Positions 38,438 through 49,449 of a DNA stretch of 64,000 bases are shown piece by piece. Location: positions 284,241-348,240 of the forward strand of contig NZ_FMDN01000001.1 in NCBI RefSeq assembly GCF_900090245.1, read 5' to 3'. The notes under the pieces were generated by a model, which was given only the letters and a program-made list of their open reading frames with translations, was not told the DNA's origin and did no database searches. Within the stretch, counting starts at the first letter, position 1. Each line of letters opens with the position of its first letter. The DNA is from Micromonospora halophytica (GTDB lineage Bacteria > Actinomycetota > Actinomycetes > Mycobacteriales > Micromonosporaceae). The position numbers and the translations under genes are program-made.

Positions 38438-38438
38438 G
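38271..38438 (-). repeat. SARSEP repeat array, 2.8 units of 60 bp
   Basis: Unit 1 is 38271-38330, unit 2 is 38331-38390, and partial unit 3 (48 bp) is 38391-38438. Units 2 and 3 are identical over their shared 48 bp; unit 1 differs from unit 2 at two bases. A single related copy lies at 34049-34096. The distal end carries the alr stop codon. Confidence 0.97.
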
Positions 38439-39552
38439 GCCGCTCGCCGTCGTAGACCCGGGGCACCCGGACCCCGCCGAACCGGGTGACGATCTCGTAG
38501 TTGATGGTGCCGACCGCGTCGGCCCAGTCGTCGGCGGTGGGCTCGCCGTCGGCGCCGCTGCCGAAGAGGGTCGCCACGTCCCCGGCGGTCACCTCGTCCG
38601 TGCCGCAGTCCAGCACGAACTGGTCCATGCAGACCCGGCCGGAAATGGTGCGCCGCCGGCCGGCGAGCTGCACCGGGCCGACGTTGGAGCCGTGCCGGGG
38701 CACTCCGTCGGCGTAGCCGAGCGGCACCACGGCCAGGTTCGTCTCGTCCTCGGTGGTGTAGGTGTGCCCGTACGAGACGCCGGTGCCGGCCGGGACGCGT
38801 TTGGTGATCATGACCCGGGCCCGCGCGGTCATCGCCGGGCGCAGCCCGAAGCGCTCCCCGGCGATCGGTGACAGCCCGTAGACGGCGATGCCGGGGCGGA
38901 CCAGGTCGAAGTGGGTGTCGGGGCGGGTCAGCGTGGCGGCGGAGTTGGCCAGGTGCCGGTAGCGCGGGCGCAGCCCGGCCCGCTCGACCATGGCCAGGCC
39001 CTCGTGGAAGACCGCGAGCTGGCGGTCGGTGGTGGGGTGGCCGGGCGAGTCGGCGTACACGAAGTGGCTCCACACGCCGACCACCTCGACCAGACCCTCG
39101 GCCTGGGCGTTCGCGGCGGCCTCCAGCAGGTTCGGCCAGTCCGCGACGGTGGCCCCGCCCCGCGACAGGCCGGTGTCGATCTTCAGGTGCAGCCGGGCCG
39201 GGCGGTTCGCCACCCGACCCGCCTCGATCATCTCGGCGAGCTGCGGCAGGCTGGCCGCGGCCAGGTCCACCCCGGCCGCGACCCCCTCGTGCAACGGCAG
39301 CCCCGGGTCGAGCAGCCAGGCCAGCACCGGGACGGTGATCCCCGCCCGGCGCAGGGTCAACGCCTCGTCCAGGGTGCAGACACCGAGCCAGTCCGCCCCG
39401 GCGTCCAGCGCGGCGCGGGCCGAGGGGACCATGCCGTGGCCGTACCCGTCGCCCTTCACCACCGCCATCAGCTCGGCGCCGGTGCCCGCCCGGAGCCGGG
39501 CCACGTTGTCACGGATCGCGTCGAGATCGACGCGCACCTCGGCCTGCCACAT
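38434..39552 (-). CDS. alr: Alanine racemase
   Basis: A PLP enzyme making D-alanine for peptidoglycan. The 372-residue product has the PLP lysine in AVVKGDGYGHG, the catalytic tyrosine in GVSYGHTYTT, LKIDTGLSRGG, and C-terminal VCMDQFVLD. The start is ATG 39552. Its stop codon lies in the SARSEP array, as with tsaB. Confidence 0.97.
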   Translation of the reverse strand: MWQAEVRVDLDAIRDNVARLRAGTGAELMAVVKGDGYGHGMVPSARAALDAGADWLGVCTLDEALTLRRAGITVPVLAWLLDPGLPLHEGVAAGVDLAAASLPQLAEMIEAGRVANRPARLHLKIDTGLSRGGATVADWPNLLEAAANAQAEGLVEVVGVWSHFVYADSPGHPTTDRQLAVFHEGLAMVERAGLRPRYRHLANSAATLTRPDTHFDLVRPGIAVYGLSPIAGERFGLRPAMTARARVMITKRVPAGTGVSYGHTYTTEDETNLAVVPLGYADGVPRHGSNVGPVQLAGRRRTISGRVCMDQFVLDCGTDEVTAGDVATLFGSGADGEPTADDWADAVGTINYEIVTRFGGVRVPRVYDGERP

Positions 39553-39687
39553 ACGCCCAGCCTACTTGCGCCGGTGATCACCCGGCCCGCTCCCGGCTCA
39601 GCGGGTGAGCACCGTCCCGTCGGACCGCGTCGACATCGACCTCGCCGACCCGCGCCCGCGCAGTACGGCCCCGGGCGGCGAAGCGGT

Positions 39688-41160
39688 TCAATCCAGCAGC
39701 GGCGCGATCACGGGGCGCAGCGCGGCCGCCACGTCCGGCGCGGTCACCGGGCCGCCCCGGGCCGCCTGCCGACCGGCCAGCCCGTGCAGGTACGCGGCGG
39801 TGGCCGCCGCCTGCTCCGGGGCAAGCCCGGCGGCGAGCAGCGAGCCGAGCAGCCCGGCCAGCACGTCGCCGGTGCCCCCGGTGGCCAGCGCGGGGCTGCC
39901 GGTCGGGTTGACGTACGCCCGGCCGTCCGGCGTGCCGATCACCGTGCGGTCCCCCTTGAGCAGGACCGTCGCGTTCATCCAGGCGGCCAGCCGCAGCACG
40001 GCGGCGACCCGGTCGGCGCCCGGCTCCTCGCCGCAGAGCCGGGTGAACTCGCGGTCGTGCGGGGTGACCACGATCGGGGCGTCCCGGTCGCGCAGCCGGT
40101 CGGCGAGCGAGCCGTCCACCAGCAGGGTGAGCGCGTCCGCGTCGAGCACCACCGGCACCGGGGCGGCCAGCACCGCGCGCAGCTCGGCGGCGGCCTGCTC
40201 GCCGGTGCCGAGGCCGGAACCGCACACCCAGGCCTGGACCCGCCCCGCGCCGGCGACCCGGTCGGTGGCGATCACCGACGGGTGCCGGCGGACCACGTCG
40301 GACCGCGCTCCCCCGGCGTACCGGACCAGGCCGGTCGGGCCGGCCAGCGCGCCGGCCACCGAGAGCACGGCTGCGCCCGGGTACGTCCGCGAGCCGGTGG
40401 CCACCCCGACCACGCCCCGGCTGTACTTCTCCGAGGACGGGCCGAGTCGCGGCCACCAGCCGACGACGTCCGACCACTCGACGACCTGCAGCGCGGGGGT
40501 GCCGCGCAGCCACGGCCCGAGCCCGATGTCGACCAGCTCGACCTGTCCGGCGAGCGGGGCGGCCGGGCCGACCACCAGCGCCGGTTTCCACGCGCCGAAC
40601 GCGACCGTCACGTCGGCGCGGACCGCGGCGGGCCGGCCGGAGGCGGCCAGCGGCACATGCCCGGTGTCGACCGCGACGCCGCTCGGCACGTCCACCGCCA
40701 CCACGGTGGCCCGGTCGCCGTCGCGCCCGCAGTACCGCACCAGGCTGGCCGCCAACTGCTCGGCGGTCTCCCGCAGCCCGCCGGTGCCGCCGATCCCGAA
40801 GATCCCGTCCAGCACCAGGTCGACGACGGCCGGTGGCCGGTCGACCAGCCGGCCGCCCGCGGCGCGCAGCGCGGCGAGCCCTTCGGCATGCGCCCGGCCG
40901 GGGGTGACCAGCAGCGCGGAGACGGCGGCGCCGCGGCGGGCCAGGTGCGCGCCCGCGTACAGGGTGTCGCCGCCGTTGTCGCCGGAGCCGACCAGCAACA
41001 GCACCCGGGCGCCGTACACCCCGCCCCGGTCGGCGAGCAGCAGCGCGCAGCGGCGGGCCAGGCCGGCGGCGGCCCGCGCCATCAGCGTCCCGGGCGGCAG
41101 GGTGGCCATCAGGCCCGCCTCCGCCGCGCGTACGTCCGCGACCCGCCACACCGCTTTCAT
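39688..41160 (-). CDS. nnr: Bifunctional NAD(P)H-hydrate epimerase/dehydratase
   Basis: Repairs damaged NAD(P)H hydrates. The 490-residue fusion has an N-terminal YjeF epimerase domain (VGSGDNGGDTLYAG, LDGIFGIGGTG) and a C-terminal ADP/ATP-dependent dehydratase domain (ILDAD-like VVLDADALTLL, VTPHDREFTRL, ATGGTGDVLAG). The start is ATG 41160. The 135-bp gap before alr shows no clear promoter. Confidence 0.95.
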   Translation of the reverse strand: MKAVWRVADVRAAEAGLMATLPPGTLMARAAAGLARRCALLLADRGGVYGARVLLLVGSGDNGGDTLYAGAHLARRGAAVSALLVTPGRAHAEGLAALRAAGGRLVDRPPAVVDLVLDGIFGIGGTGGLRETAEQLAASLVRYCGRDGDRATVVAVDVPSGVAVDTGHVPLAASGRPAAVRADVTVAFGAWKPALVVGPAAPLAGQVELVDIGLGPWLRGTPALQVVEWSDVVGWWPRLGPSSEKYSRGVVGVATGSRTYPGAAVLSVAGALAGPTGLVRYAGGARSDVVRRHPSVIATDRVAGAGRVQAWVCGSGLGTGEQAAAELRAVLAAPVPVVLDADALTLLVDGSLADRLRDRDAPIVVTPHDREFTRLCGEEPGADRVAAVLRLAAWMNATVLLKGDRTVIGTPDGRAYVNPTGSPALATGGTGDVLAGLLGSLLAAGLAPEQAAATAAYLHGLAGRQAARGGPVTAPDVAAALRPVIAPLLD

Positions 41161-41215
41161 GCCACCCGTCCCGTCGATCGGCCGGTGGGCGGGCCGGGTG
41201 GCCCACCCGGACGTA

Positions 41216-41584
41216 TCAGCGTTCCGCGACCACCATCGCCGAGGCGATCCCGCCGTCGTGGGAGAGCGAGAGGTGCCAGCGGTTGATCCCGCGTTCGGTG
41301 GCGGCGTCCGCCACGGTGCCGGAGACGGTCAGCCACGGCCGGCCGTCCGGATCCGGCACGATCTCGCAGTCGTGCCAGCTCAGCCCGCCCGGGGCGCCCA
41401 ACGCCTTGGCGACCGCCTCCTTCGCCGCGAACCGGGCGGCCATCGACTCGGTCGAGCGCGGGTTGCCGGAGCCGGTGTAGCGCTCCGCCTCGGTGAAGAG
41501 CCGGTCGGCGAGCAGCGGGGTGCGGACCATGGCTCGGGCGAACCGGTCCACCAGCACGACGTCGATACCGACCGCGACGATCAC
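41216..41584 (-). CDS. acpS: Holo-[acyl-carrier-protein] synthase
   Basis: Transfers 4'-phosphopantetheine from CoA to acyl carrier protein. The 122-residue protein has [12 protein letters not shown] (Mg-binding Asp), [13 protein letters not shown] and [21 protein letters not shown] 41584 (IVAVGID follows) is preferred; a GTG three codons earlier is also possible. It is followed by nnr, a common actinobacterial pairing. Confidence 0.94.
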   Translation of the reverse strand: MIVAVGIDVVLVDRFARAMVRTPLLADRLFTEAERYTGSGNPRSTESMAARFAAKEAVAKALGAPGGLSWHDCEIVPDPDGRPWLTVSGTVADAATERGINRWHLSLSHDGGIASAMVVAER

Positions 41585-41762
41585 GGGACCCACCCTACCG
41601 GCGGTGCGGGCCGCAGATTAGCCGCCGGCCGCACGGCGGGCAACGCCTGTGGACAACCCGGGGGTACGACCACCGCCCGCTGTCCACAGGCCCGCCCGTC
41701 CGGCGGCGCAGCCGCCTAGCGTCGGCCCCGGTCGAGGTCACCGGGACGGGGAGGCGTGCGGG

Positions 41763-42053
41763 GTGGAGCCGTTGGAGGTACGACCGGAGGTGCTGCGCGA
41801 GGTCGCCGGCGGCCTCACCGACGAGGCGTACGCGCTGGCGCACGGGGTGGCCGCCGTGCCGGGGCTGGTGGTGCCCGTCCCCGAGTGGCGGGCCGCCGGC
41901 GCCCTGGCCCGGCTGGAGTCGGCGGTGCACTCCTGGCACGGCGTGCTGGGTGGTCGGGTGGCGCAGACGGCCGACGCCCTGCGCGCCGCCGCCGGCGCCT
42001 ACGAGGCGGTGGACGACCGGGCGGCCGGTCGGCTCGCCGCGCTGCCCCGGTGA
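41763..42053 (+). CDS. Small helical type VII secretion-like (ESX target) protein
   Basis: A 96-residue all-helical protein (EPLEVRPEVLREVAGGL, then LARLESAVHSWHGVLGGRVAQTADALRAAAGAYEAVDD in part). Its pattern and size match WXG100/DUF2580-type substrates or chaperone-like partners. GTG 41763 is preceded by GGGGAGG 9 bases upstream. Its stop overlaps the GTG of the next gene (GTGA), a frequent arrangement with DUF1023 hydrolases. Confidence 0.72.
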   Translation: MEPLEVRPEVLREVAGGLTDEAYALAHGVAAVPGLVVPVPEWRAAGALARLESAVHSWHGVLGGRVAQTADALRAAAGAYEAVDDRAAGRLAALPR

Positions 42054-43819
42054 CCGGGTACGCGCAGCTCTGGCGGGCCGCCCCGGCGGACTGGAGCGGT
42101 GCCGGGGCGGCCTGGCGCGGGCTGGCCGACCCGGTGGGGCGCCGCCGTCGAGGGCTCGCGGCGGGAGCGGGCAGGCTGCGTACCGGGTGGTCGGGTGGGG
42201 CGGCCGGCGCGGCCGGTGGGCGGCTCACCGGGCTGCGGGCCGAGCTGGCCGGGCTGCTGCCGGCACTGATCGAGGCGGACCAGGCGCTCACCGAGTTCGC
42301 GGTCCGGCTGCGGGCGGCCAAGGCCCGGCTGGCCGCGGCGGTGGCGCTGGCGGACCGCAGCGGGGTGCAGCTCGACCGGCACGGCATGGCCGGCGCCGCC
42401 CCCACGCCGGCCCGCCCGGTGTGGACCGGCCCGGAGTCGGGCGTCCTCCCGTCGGGCCTGCCGACCCGGTCACCGGGTGCGGACGGCTGGTCCCGGGGTC
42501 CCGGCGGCGTCGGTGCGCACGGAGCTGCCGGACCGCCCGGCGCGGGCCGGACCGTCCGGCCGCCGAGCGCGAGGGGACCGGTGGCGGTGGGCACCGGGAG
42601 CGGGCCGGCCGGGCCGACGGAGGTGGCACGGGTGGCGGCCGCCGTACGGGAGGCGCTCGCGCTGGCCGACGCCGCTGACCGGGAGGCCGCCGCCCGCCTC
42701 GACGAGCTGGCGGCGGCGGGCCGCACCGGCTGGGTCGCCCCGCCACCGCCCGGGCGGCCGGCGGCCGATGCCGCTCCCGCCCTGGTCCGCACCTGGTGGG
42801 CCGGCCTCACCCCGGCCCAGCGGCGCTGGTTGGTGCTGCACGAACCGGGCCGGGTCGGCCGCCTGGACGGTATTCCGGTCGCCGCCCGCGACCAGGCCAA
42901 CCGGCTGCTGCTCGCCGATCGCCGGGACGCCCTCTCGGCCGACCTGCGGGAACTGTCGGCCGGGCCGGGCGACCGGGCGGCGCGACGCCGGGTCGAGGCG
43001 GCGCTGGCCGGGTTGGACGGGCTGGCCGGGCGGCTGGCGGTGGCGGGGCCGCCCCGGGCGTACCTGCTGGGGCTGGACGAGGGCGGGGACGGGCGGGCGA
43101 TCGTCGCGCTGGGCAACCCGGACCGCTCGGCGCAGGTGCTGACGTACGTGCCGGGGATGACCGCCGACCTCGCCGACGCCCCGGGCGAGCTGAGCCGGGC
43201 CGCGCGGGTGCTCGCCCGGTGCGCCGACGTCGCACCCGGCGAGGAGACCGCAGCGGTGCTCTGGCTGGACTACGACGCGCCGGACTTCCTGCACGAGGCG
43301 GCCTGGCCGGCCCAGGCGCGGGACGCCGGCCCGGCGCTGCACCACTTCCAGGAGGGGCTGCGGGCCACCCACGAGGGTCCACCGGCCCGGCAGACCGTCC
43401 TCGGGCACAGCTACGGCTCGGTGGTGGTGGGCAACGCCGCCCGCGACCACGGGCTGGCCGCCGACGCGCTGGTCTTCGTCGGATCCCCGGGCGTCGGGGT
43501 GGACCGGGCGGAGGCGCTGCGCCTGCCGCCCGGTCAGGTCTGGGCGAGCACCGCGGCGGACGACGTGATCCGGTGGGTGGAGCCGCCGGCGCAGCTCACC
43601 GGCCGGGCGGCACTCGCCACGTCACCGCTGGCCACGGTGGTCTCGCTGCTGCGTCCCGACGACCACGAGCTGTGGTTCGGCCACGATCCGGCCGATCCCG
43701 GCTTCGGCGGCCGCACCTTCCCCAGCGCCCGGTACGGCCACACCGGCTACTGGGAGCCCGACAACCCGGCCCTCAACGGCATGGCCCGGATCGTGCTCGG
43801 CCGGCCGGTGACCCCGTGA
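42050..43819 (+). CDS. DUF1023 alpha/beta hydrolase with helical N-terminal region
   Basis: A 589-residue protein. The first 150 residues are helical with a WSGAGAAW motif recalling WXG100 proteins. A Pro/Gly-rich linker precedes a second helical part, and the C-terminal 300 residues are the DUF1023 hydrolase with the nucleophile in VLGHSYGSVVVGNAA, the acid near STAADDVIRWVEP and a His in DDHELWFGHDP. It is probably secreted or handled with the small upstream protein; the substrate is unknown. The sequence is exceptionally Ala/Gly/Arg-rich. Confidence 0.85.
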   Translation: MTGYAQLWRAAPADWSGAGAAWRGLADPVGRRRRGLAAGAGRLRTGWSGGAAGAAGGRLTGLRAELAGLLPALIEADQALTEFAVRLRAAKARLAAAVALADRSGVQLDRHGMAGAAPTPARPVWTGPESGVLPSGLPTRSPGADGWSRGPGGVGAHGAAGPPGAGRTVRPPSARGPVAVGTGSGPAGPTEVARVAAAVREALALADAADREAAARLDELAAAGRTGWVAPPPPGRPAADAAPALVRTWWAGLTPAQRRWLVLHEPGRVGRLDGIPVAARDQANRLLLADRRDALSADLRELSAGPGDRAARRRVEAALAGLDGLAGRLAVAGPPRAYLLGLDEGGDGRAIVALGNPDRSAQVLTYVPGMTADLADAPGELSRAARVLARCADVAPGEETAAVLWLDYDAPDFLHEAAWPAQARDAGPALHHFQEGLRATHEGPPARQTVLGHSYGSVVVGNAARDHGLAADALVFVGSPGVGVDRAEALRLPPGQVWASTAADDVIRWVEPPAQLTGRAALATSPLATVVSLLRPDDHELWFGHDPADPGFGGRTFPSARYGHTGYWEPDNPALNGMARIVLGRPVTP

Positions 43820-43839
43820 CCGCACCCCGGGGGACACGG

Positions 43840-43879
43840 CCGGGCCCCGCCGGCCCTGGGTACGGCGGGCGGGGCCCGG
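43840..43879. terminator. Bidirectional terminator between DUF1023 gene and glmS
   Basis: CCGGGCCCCGCC (43840-43851) pairs perfectly with 43868-43879 around a 16-nt loop between convergent genes. Confidence 0.7.
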
Positions 43880-43896
43880 TGGACGTCGCGGTCGGA

Positions 43897-45810
<1,914 letters not shown>

Positions 45811-46049
45811 GGTCCGCAGCCTAACCCAGTTTCGCTCATCTCGCGTGCGCAGAAGTCGGCTAAACAATCACTGAATTTGAGCGATCGGCCAGCCGGAGTC
45901 GGCGCCCGGACAATCGTCCACGCGCTCCGGCCCGTCGCGCCCACGCAACCGGGTTGCGGGTCCGCTCCCGGTACGACAATCTCTCGGCGGATCCGGCACG
46001 TCCCTGGGACGGCCCCTTCGCCCCATTCCCCTCCCGTCCCGGAGCAGAC
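45811..46049. promoter_or_regulatory. Divergent spacer between glmS and the MmpS-like gene
   Basis: A 239-bp spacer with an AT-richer patch at about 45830-45880 on the glmS side. On the minus strand a TTAGGCT near 45818 could serve as a -10 box, but no -35 box at good spacing was found. GGAGCAG precedes the plus-strand ATG 46050. Confidence 0.35.
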
Positions 46050-47060
46050 ATGTCCGACGCGTCCCCGCCCGCCGGGCCGTCCTCCCCCGAGCCGACCGGC
46101 GCGGAGCCGACCGGCGGCCCCGCCGTCGAGCCGACCGGCGGCCCCGGCACCACTCCGGCCGACCCGACCGCCGCGCCCGCCGGGCACCAGTGGGCGCCGT
46201 CGGATCCCTTCGCCGCGCCCCGGCCCTGGACCGCGCCGGAACCGTGGACCTCGTCCATGCCCACCGTCCCGGCCGACCCCGGTCGCTGGATGCCTCCCAC
46301 CACACCGCCCGGCGCCGCGCAGCCCGGCGCGACCCCTGAGGCCGCTGAGGCCGCTGGCACGGCTGGGACCGGCCCGCACGACACCCACCCCGGCCCGCAC
46401 GACACCCACGCCGGGCCGCACGGCACCCACGCCGGGCCGCACGGCACCCCGGCCGGGCCCGCCGGAGCGGTGCCCGCCGGCTGGCCGCCGGCGGCGTACC
46501 CGCCGCCGTACGCCCACCCCGGCCACCCGTCCGGCGGCTCCTCGGTCGGTGGACGCCAGGTGGTCGGCATCGTCATCGCGGTCGTCGCGGTGCTCGTCCT
46601 CGTCGTCTGCGGCTGCCTGGGGGTGGGCAGCGCACTGGTCGGGCGGTACACCCCGGGTCCGGGTCCAGGTCCGATCGCCGAGGACCCCTACTACGACAAT
46701 CCGTACTACGAGGAGGACACTCCCGTCCCGACCTGGACCCCGCCCACGCCCAGCGAGCCGGCGACCGCCGCCGCCACCCCGTCCAGCGGTCGCGGCCGGA
46801 TCAGCGTGACGTACGAGGTGACCGGGAAGGGCCGGGGCGACATCCGGTACTACGACGCCAACGGCGAGTTCATCCGCCTGGACGGGGTGCGGCTGCCCTG
46901 GCGCGAGAAGATCCGCACCGACGATCCGAGCCGGGTGATGGTGATGGCCTACAGCACCGGCGACGACACCCCGATCGCCTGCTCGGTCCGAGTCGGCGAC
47001 CGCCGGTCGGTGACCGACGAGCATCCGCTGGGGTACCAGGTGACCTGCACGGGGAGGTGA
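46050..47060 (+). CDS. MmpS-like membrane protein with Pro-rich repeat region
   Basis: A 336-residue protein. Residues 1-165 are Pro/Gly/Ala/Thr-rich and include about four copies of a GPHDTHA-like heptad (near 46372-46455). One membrane helix follows (VVGIVIAVVAVLVLVVCG). After a linker, the C-terminal 90 residues form an MmpS-type beta domain outside the membrane (ISVTYEVTGKGRGDIRYYDANGE in part, and CSVRVGDRRSV). MmpS proteins support MmpL lipid exporters in mycobacteria, but no mmpL gene is adjacent. The start is ATG 46050. Confidence 0.78.
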   Translation: MSDASPPAGPSSPEPTGAEPTGGPAVEPTGGPGTTPADPTAAPAGHQWAPSDPFAAPRPWTAPEPWTSSMPTVPADPGRWMPPTTPPGAAQPGATPEAAEAAGTAGTGPHDTHPGPHDTHAGPHGTHAGPHGTPAGPAGAVPAGWPPAAYPPPYAHPGHPSGGSSVGGRQVVGIVIAVVAVLVLVVCGCLGVGSALVGRYTPGPGPGPIAEDPYYDNPYYEEDTPVPTWTPPTPSEPATAAATPSSGRGRISVTYEVTGKGRGDIRYYDANGEFIRLDGVRLPWREKIRTDDPSRVMVMAYSTGDDTPIACSVRVGDRRSVTDEHPLGYQVTCTGR

Positions 47061-47091
47061 CCGGACGGGGTCGGGCCGTAGGCTGGCCATC

Positions 47092-48330
47092 GTGACGACA
47101 ACCCCCGACGTCGATCCCCTCGTCGCCCGGATGCGTCCCTTCGGGACGACGATCTTCGCCGAGATGTCCGCGCTCGCGGTCCGCACCGGCGCGGTGAACC
47201 TCGGGCAGGGCTTCCCGGACAGCGACGGCCCGCCGGAGATGCTGGCCGCCGCGGCGGAGGCGCTGCGCACCGGGCAGAACCAGTACCCGCCGGGCCCGGG
47301 AATCCCCGCGCTGCGCCGTGCGATCGCCGAGCACCAGCGCCGCTTCCACGCTCTGGCGTACGACCCGGACGGCGAGATCGTCGTCACGGCGGGCGCCACC
47401 GAGGCGATCGCGGCCAGCATCCTCGCCCTCTGTGAGCAGGGCGACGAGGTGGTCTGCTTCGAGCCGTACTACGACTCGTACGCCGCCTCGATCGCGCTGG
47501 CCGGCGCGGTGCGGCGGCCCGTGACGCTGCGCCCCGGCGCAGCCCACGCCGATGACCGGCTGGTCAGCCGCGCCGGCCGGGACGACGGCCGGTACGCCTT
47601 CGACCCGGCGGAGCTGCGCGCCGCGTTCGGGCCGCGGACCCGGCTGGTCCTGCTCAACTCCCCGCACAACCCGACCGGCAAGGTCTTCACCCCCGACGAG
47701 CTGGCCCTGATCGCCGAGCTCTGCCGCGAGCACGACGCGTACGCGGTCACCGACGAGGTCTACGAGCACCTGGTCTTCACCGACGCCACGAGCGGGCATG
47801 TGCCGCTGGCGACGCTGCCCGGGATGCGGGAGCGGACGCTGCGCATCTCGTCGGCCGGCAAGACGTTCTCCTGCACCGGTTGGAAGGTGGGCTGGGTGAG
47901 CGGCCCGGCACCCCTGGTGTCGGCGGTGCTCCGGGTGAAGCAGTTCCTCACCTTCGTCAACGCCGCGCCGCTGCAACCGGCGGTCGCCGTGGCGCTGGCC
48001 CTGCCGGACAGCTACTTCACCGGGTTCCGGGACGACCTGCAGCGGCGGCGGGACCAGCTGGTGGCCGGCCTGACCGACGCCGGCTTCGACGTGCTCAGTC
48101 CGGAGGGGACGTACTTCGTCACCGCCGACGTGAGCGCGCTCGGCGGCCGGGACGGGGTGGACTTCTGCCGGTCGCTGCCGGAACGTTGCGGCGTGGTCGC
48201 CGTCCCCACCCAGGTCTTCTACGACGACCCGGAGGCCGGCCGGCGGCTGGTCCGGTTCGCCTTCTGCAAGCGGCCCGAGGTGCTGTCCGAGGCGGTCACC
48301 CGACTGCGCCGGCTGGCAGCGGCCCGATGA
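47092..48330 (+). CDS. dapC: Class I aminotransferase (DapC-like)
   Basis: A 412-residue PLP aminotransferase with the lysine in ISSAGKTFSCTGWKVGW, the substrate-binding NSPHNPTGKVF, and an N-terminus (FAEMSALAVRTGAVNLGQGFPD) closely resembling mycobacterial N-succinyldiaminopimelate aminotransferase DapC. It would act in lysine/diaminopimelate synthesis. Kynurenine or methionine aminotransferase activity cannot be excluded. The start is GTG 47092; it overlaps the next gene by 4 bp (ATGA). Confidence 0.82.
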   Translation: MTTTPDVDPLVARMRPFGTTIFAEMSALAVRTGAVNLGQGFPDSDGPPEMLAAAAEALRTGQNQYPPGPGIPALRRAIAEHQRRFHALAYDPDGEIVVTAGATEAIAASILALCEQGDEVVCFEPYYDSYAASIALAGAVRRPVTLRPGAAHADDRLVSRAGRDDGRYAFDPAELRAAFGPRTRLVLLNSPHNPTGKVFTPDELALIAELCREHDAYAVTDEVYEHLVFTDATSGHVPLATLPGMRERTLRISSAGKTFSCTGWKVGWVSGPAPLVSAVLRVKQFLTFVNAAPLQPAVAVALALPDSYFTGFRDDLQRRRDQLVAGLTDAGFDVLSPEGTYFVTADVSALGGRDGVDFCRSLPERCGVVAVPTQVFYDDPEAGRRLVRFAFCKRPEVLSEAVTRLRRLAAAR

Positions 48331-49436
48331 CCGACGGGTACGCCGAGCGGGCCCGGCAGATCACGGCGTTGCGCGGCTGCGACCGAATCCTGACCCGCGC
48401 CCGGCCCACCTCGGTCCACGACCAGCTCGCGGTCATGCGGGCCACCGCCGACCCCGACGGCCTGCCGGACATCTACGGCGAGGGTGGTGCGGTGACGGCG
48501 GTGGAGCGCCGGGTGGCCGAGCTGCTCGGCACGGCGGACGCGGTCTTCTTCCCCACCGGCACGATGGCTCAGCAGGTCGCTATGCGCTACGGCGCCGAGG
48601 TCACCGGCCGCAGCGCCGTCGGCCTGCACCCGCTGAGCCACCCGCTGGTGCACGAGCGGGACGCGTACGCGGTGCTCGGCGGGCTGCGGGCGGTGCTCAC
48701 CACGCAGATGCCGCGGAACCCGAACGCCGACGAGGTGGCCGCACTGGCCGAGCCGGTCGGCACGCTGCTGCTCGAACTGCCGCTGCGGGACGCCGGTTTC
48801 GTGCTGCCGAGCTGGGACGAGCTGACCGCGACGGTGGCGTCGGCCCGCGACACGGGGGCGCGGGTGCACGCCGACGGGGCCCGGCTGTGGGAGTCCACCA
48901 CCCACCTCGGGCGGTCGCTGCCCGAGGTGGTCCGACTCTTCGACAGCGTCTACGTCTCGTTCTACAAGTCCCTCGGCGGCATCTCCGGGGCCGCGCTCAC
49001 CGGCGACGAGGCGCTGGTCCGCTACGCCCGGGCCTGGCGGCACCGCTACGGCGGTCAGGTGTTCCAGCAGTGGCCGGCGGCCCTTTGCGCGCTGGCCGGG
49101 CTCGCCGAGGAACTCCCCCGGCTCGCCGGATACGTGGCGCACGCCCGGACCGTGGCGGCGGCGCTGGCCGAGCTGCCCGGCGCGCGGGTGTTCCCGGCAC
49201 CGCCGCACACCCACCAGTTCCGGCTCTGGCTGCCGCATCCGGCCTGGCTGCTCGACGAGGCGAATCTCGCCCTCGCCGAGGAGGAGAAGGTGTGGTTCGC
49301 CGGTGGCTGGCAGGACAGCGAGGTGCCCGGCCTGGCGATGACCGAGGTGACGGTGGCCGGCCCGGCGCTGGAGTTCGACGCCGCCGCCGTGGCGGAGCTG
49401 GGCGAGCGCTTTTTGCGCCGGGTCGCCGCGGCCTGA
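48327..49436 (+). CDS. Threonine-aldolase/beta-eliminating-lyase family PLP enzyme
   Basis: A 369-residue fold-type I PLP protein. It has GEGGAVTAVERRVAELLGT, the FPTGTMAQQVA loop, the Asp of HADGARLWE and the PLP lysine in YVSFYKSLGGISGA. These match low-specificity threonine aldolases, which cleave threonine to glycine and acetaldehyde. Coupling to the aminotransferase gene suggests a joint role in amino-acid turnover. Exact substrates are unknown. Confidence 0.85.
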   Translation: MTDGYAERARQITALRGCDRILTRARPTSVHDQLAVMRATADPDGLPDIYGEGGAVTAVERRVAELLGTADAVFFPTGTMAQQVAMRYGAEVTGRSAVGLHPLSHPLVHERDAYAVLGGLRAVLTTQMPRNPNADEVAALAEPVGTLLLELPLRDAGFVLPSWDELTATVASARDTGARVHADGARLWESTTHLGRSLPEVVRLFDSVYVSFYKSLGGISGAALTGDEALVRYARAWRHRYGGQVFQQWPAALCALAGLAEELPRLAGYVAHARTVAAALAELPGARVFPAPPHTHQFRLWLPHPAWLLDEANLALAEEEKVWFAGGWQDSEVPGLAMTEVTVAGPALEFDAAAVAELGERFLRRVAAA

Positions 49437-49449
49437 CTGCTCCGGCGGG

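Noticed and set aside
38271..38438. CRISPR array
   Set aside because: The units are contiguous 60-bp tandem copies without spacers and without cas genes nearby.
41763..42053. Canonical WXG100 (EsxA-like) gene
   Set aside because: Size and helices fit, but there is no clear central WXG motif, so only a type VII-like label is given.
45811..46049. glmS ribozyme or other riboswitch in front of glmS
   Set aside because: No ribozyme-like core was recognisable and such ribozymes are typical of Firmicutes.
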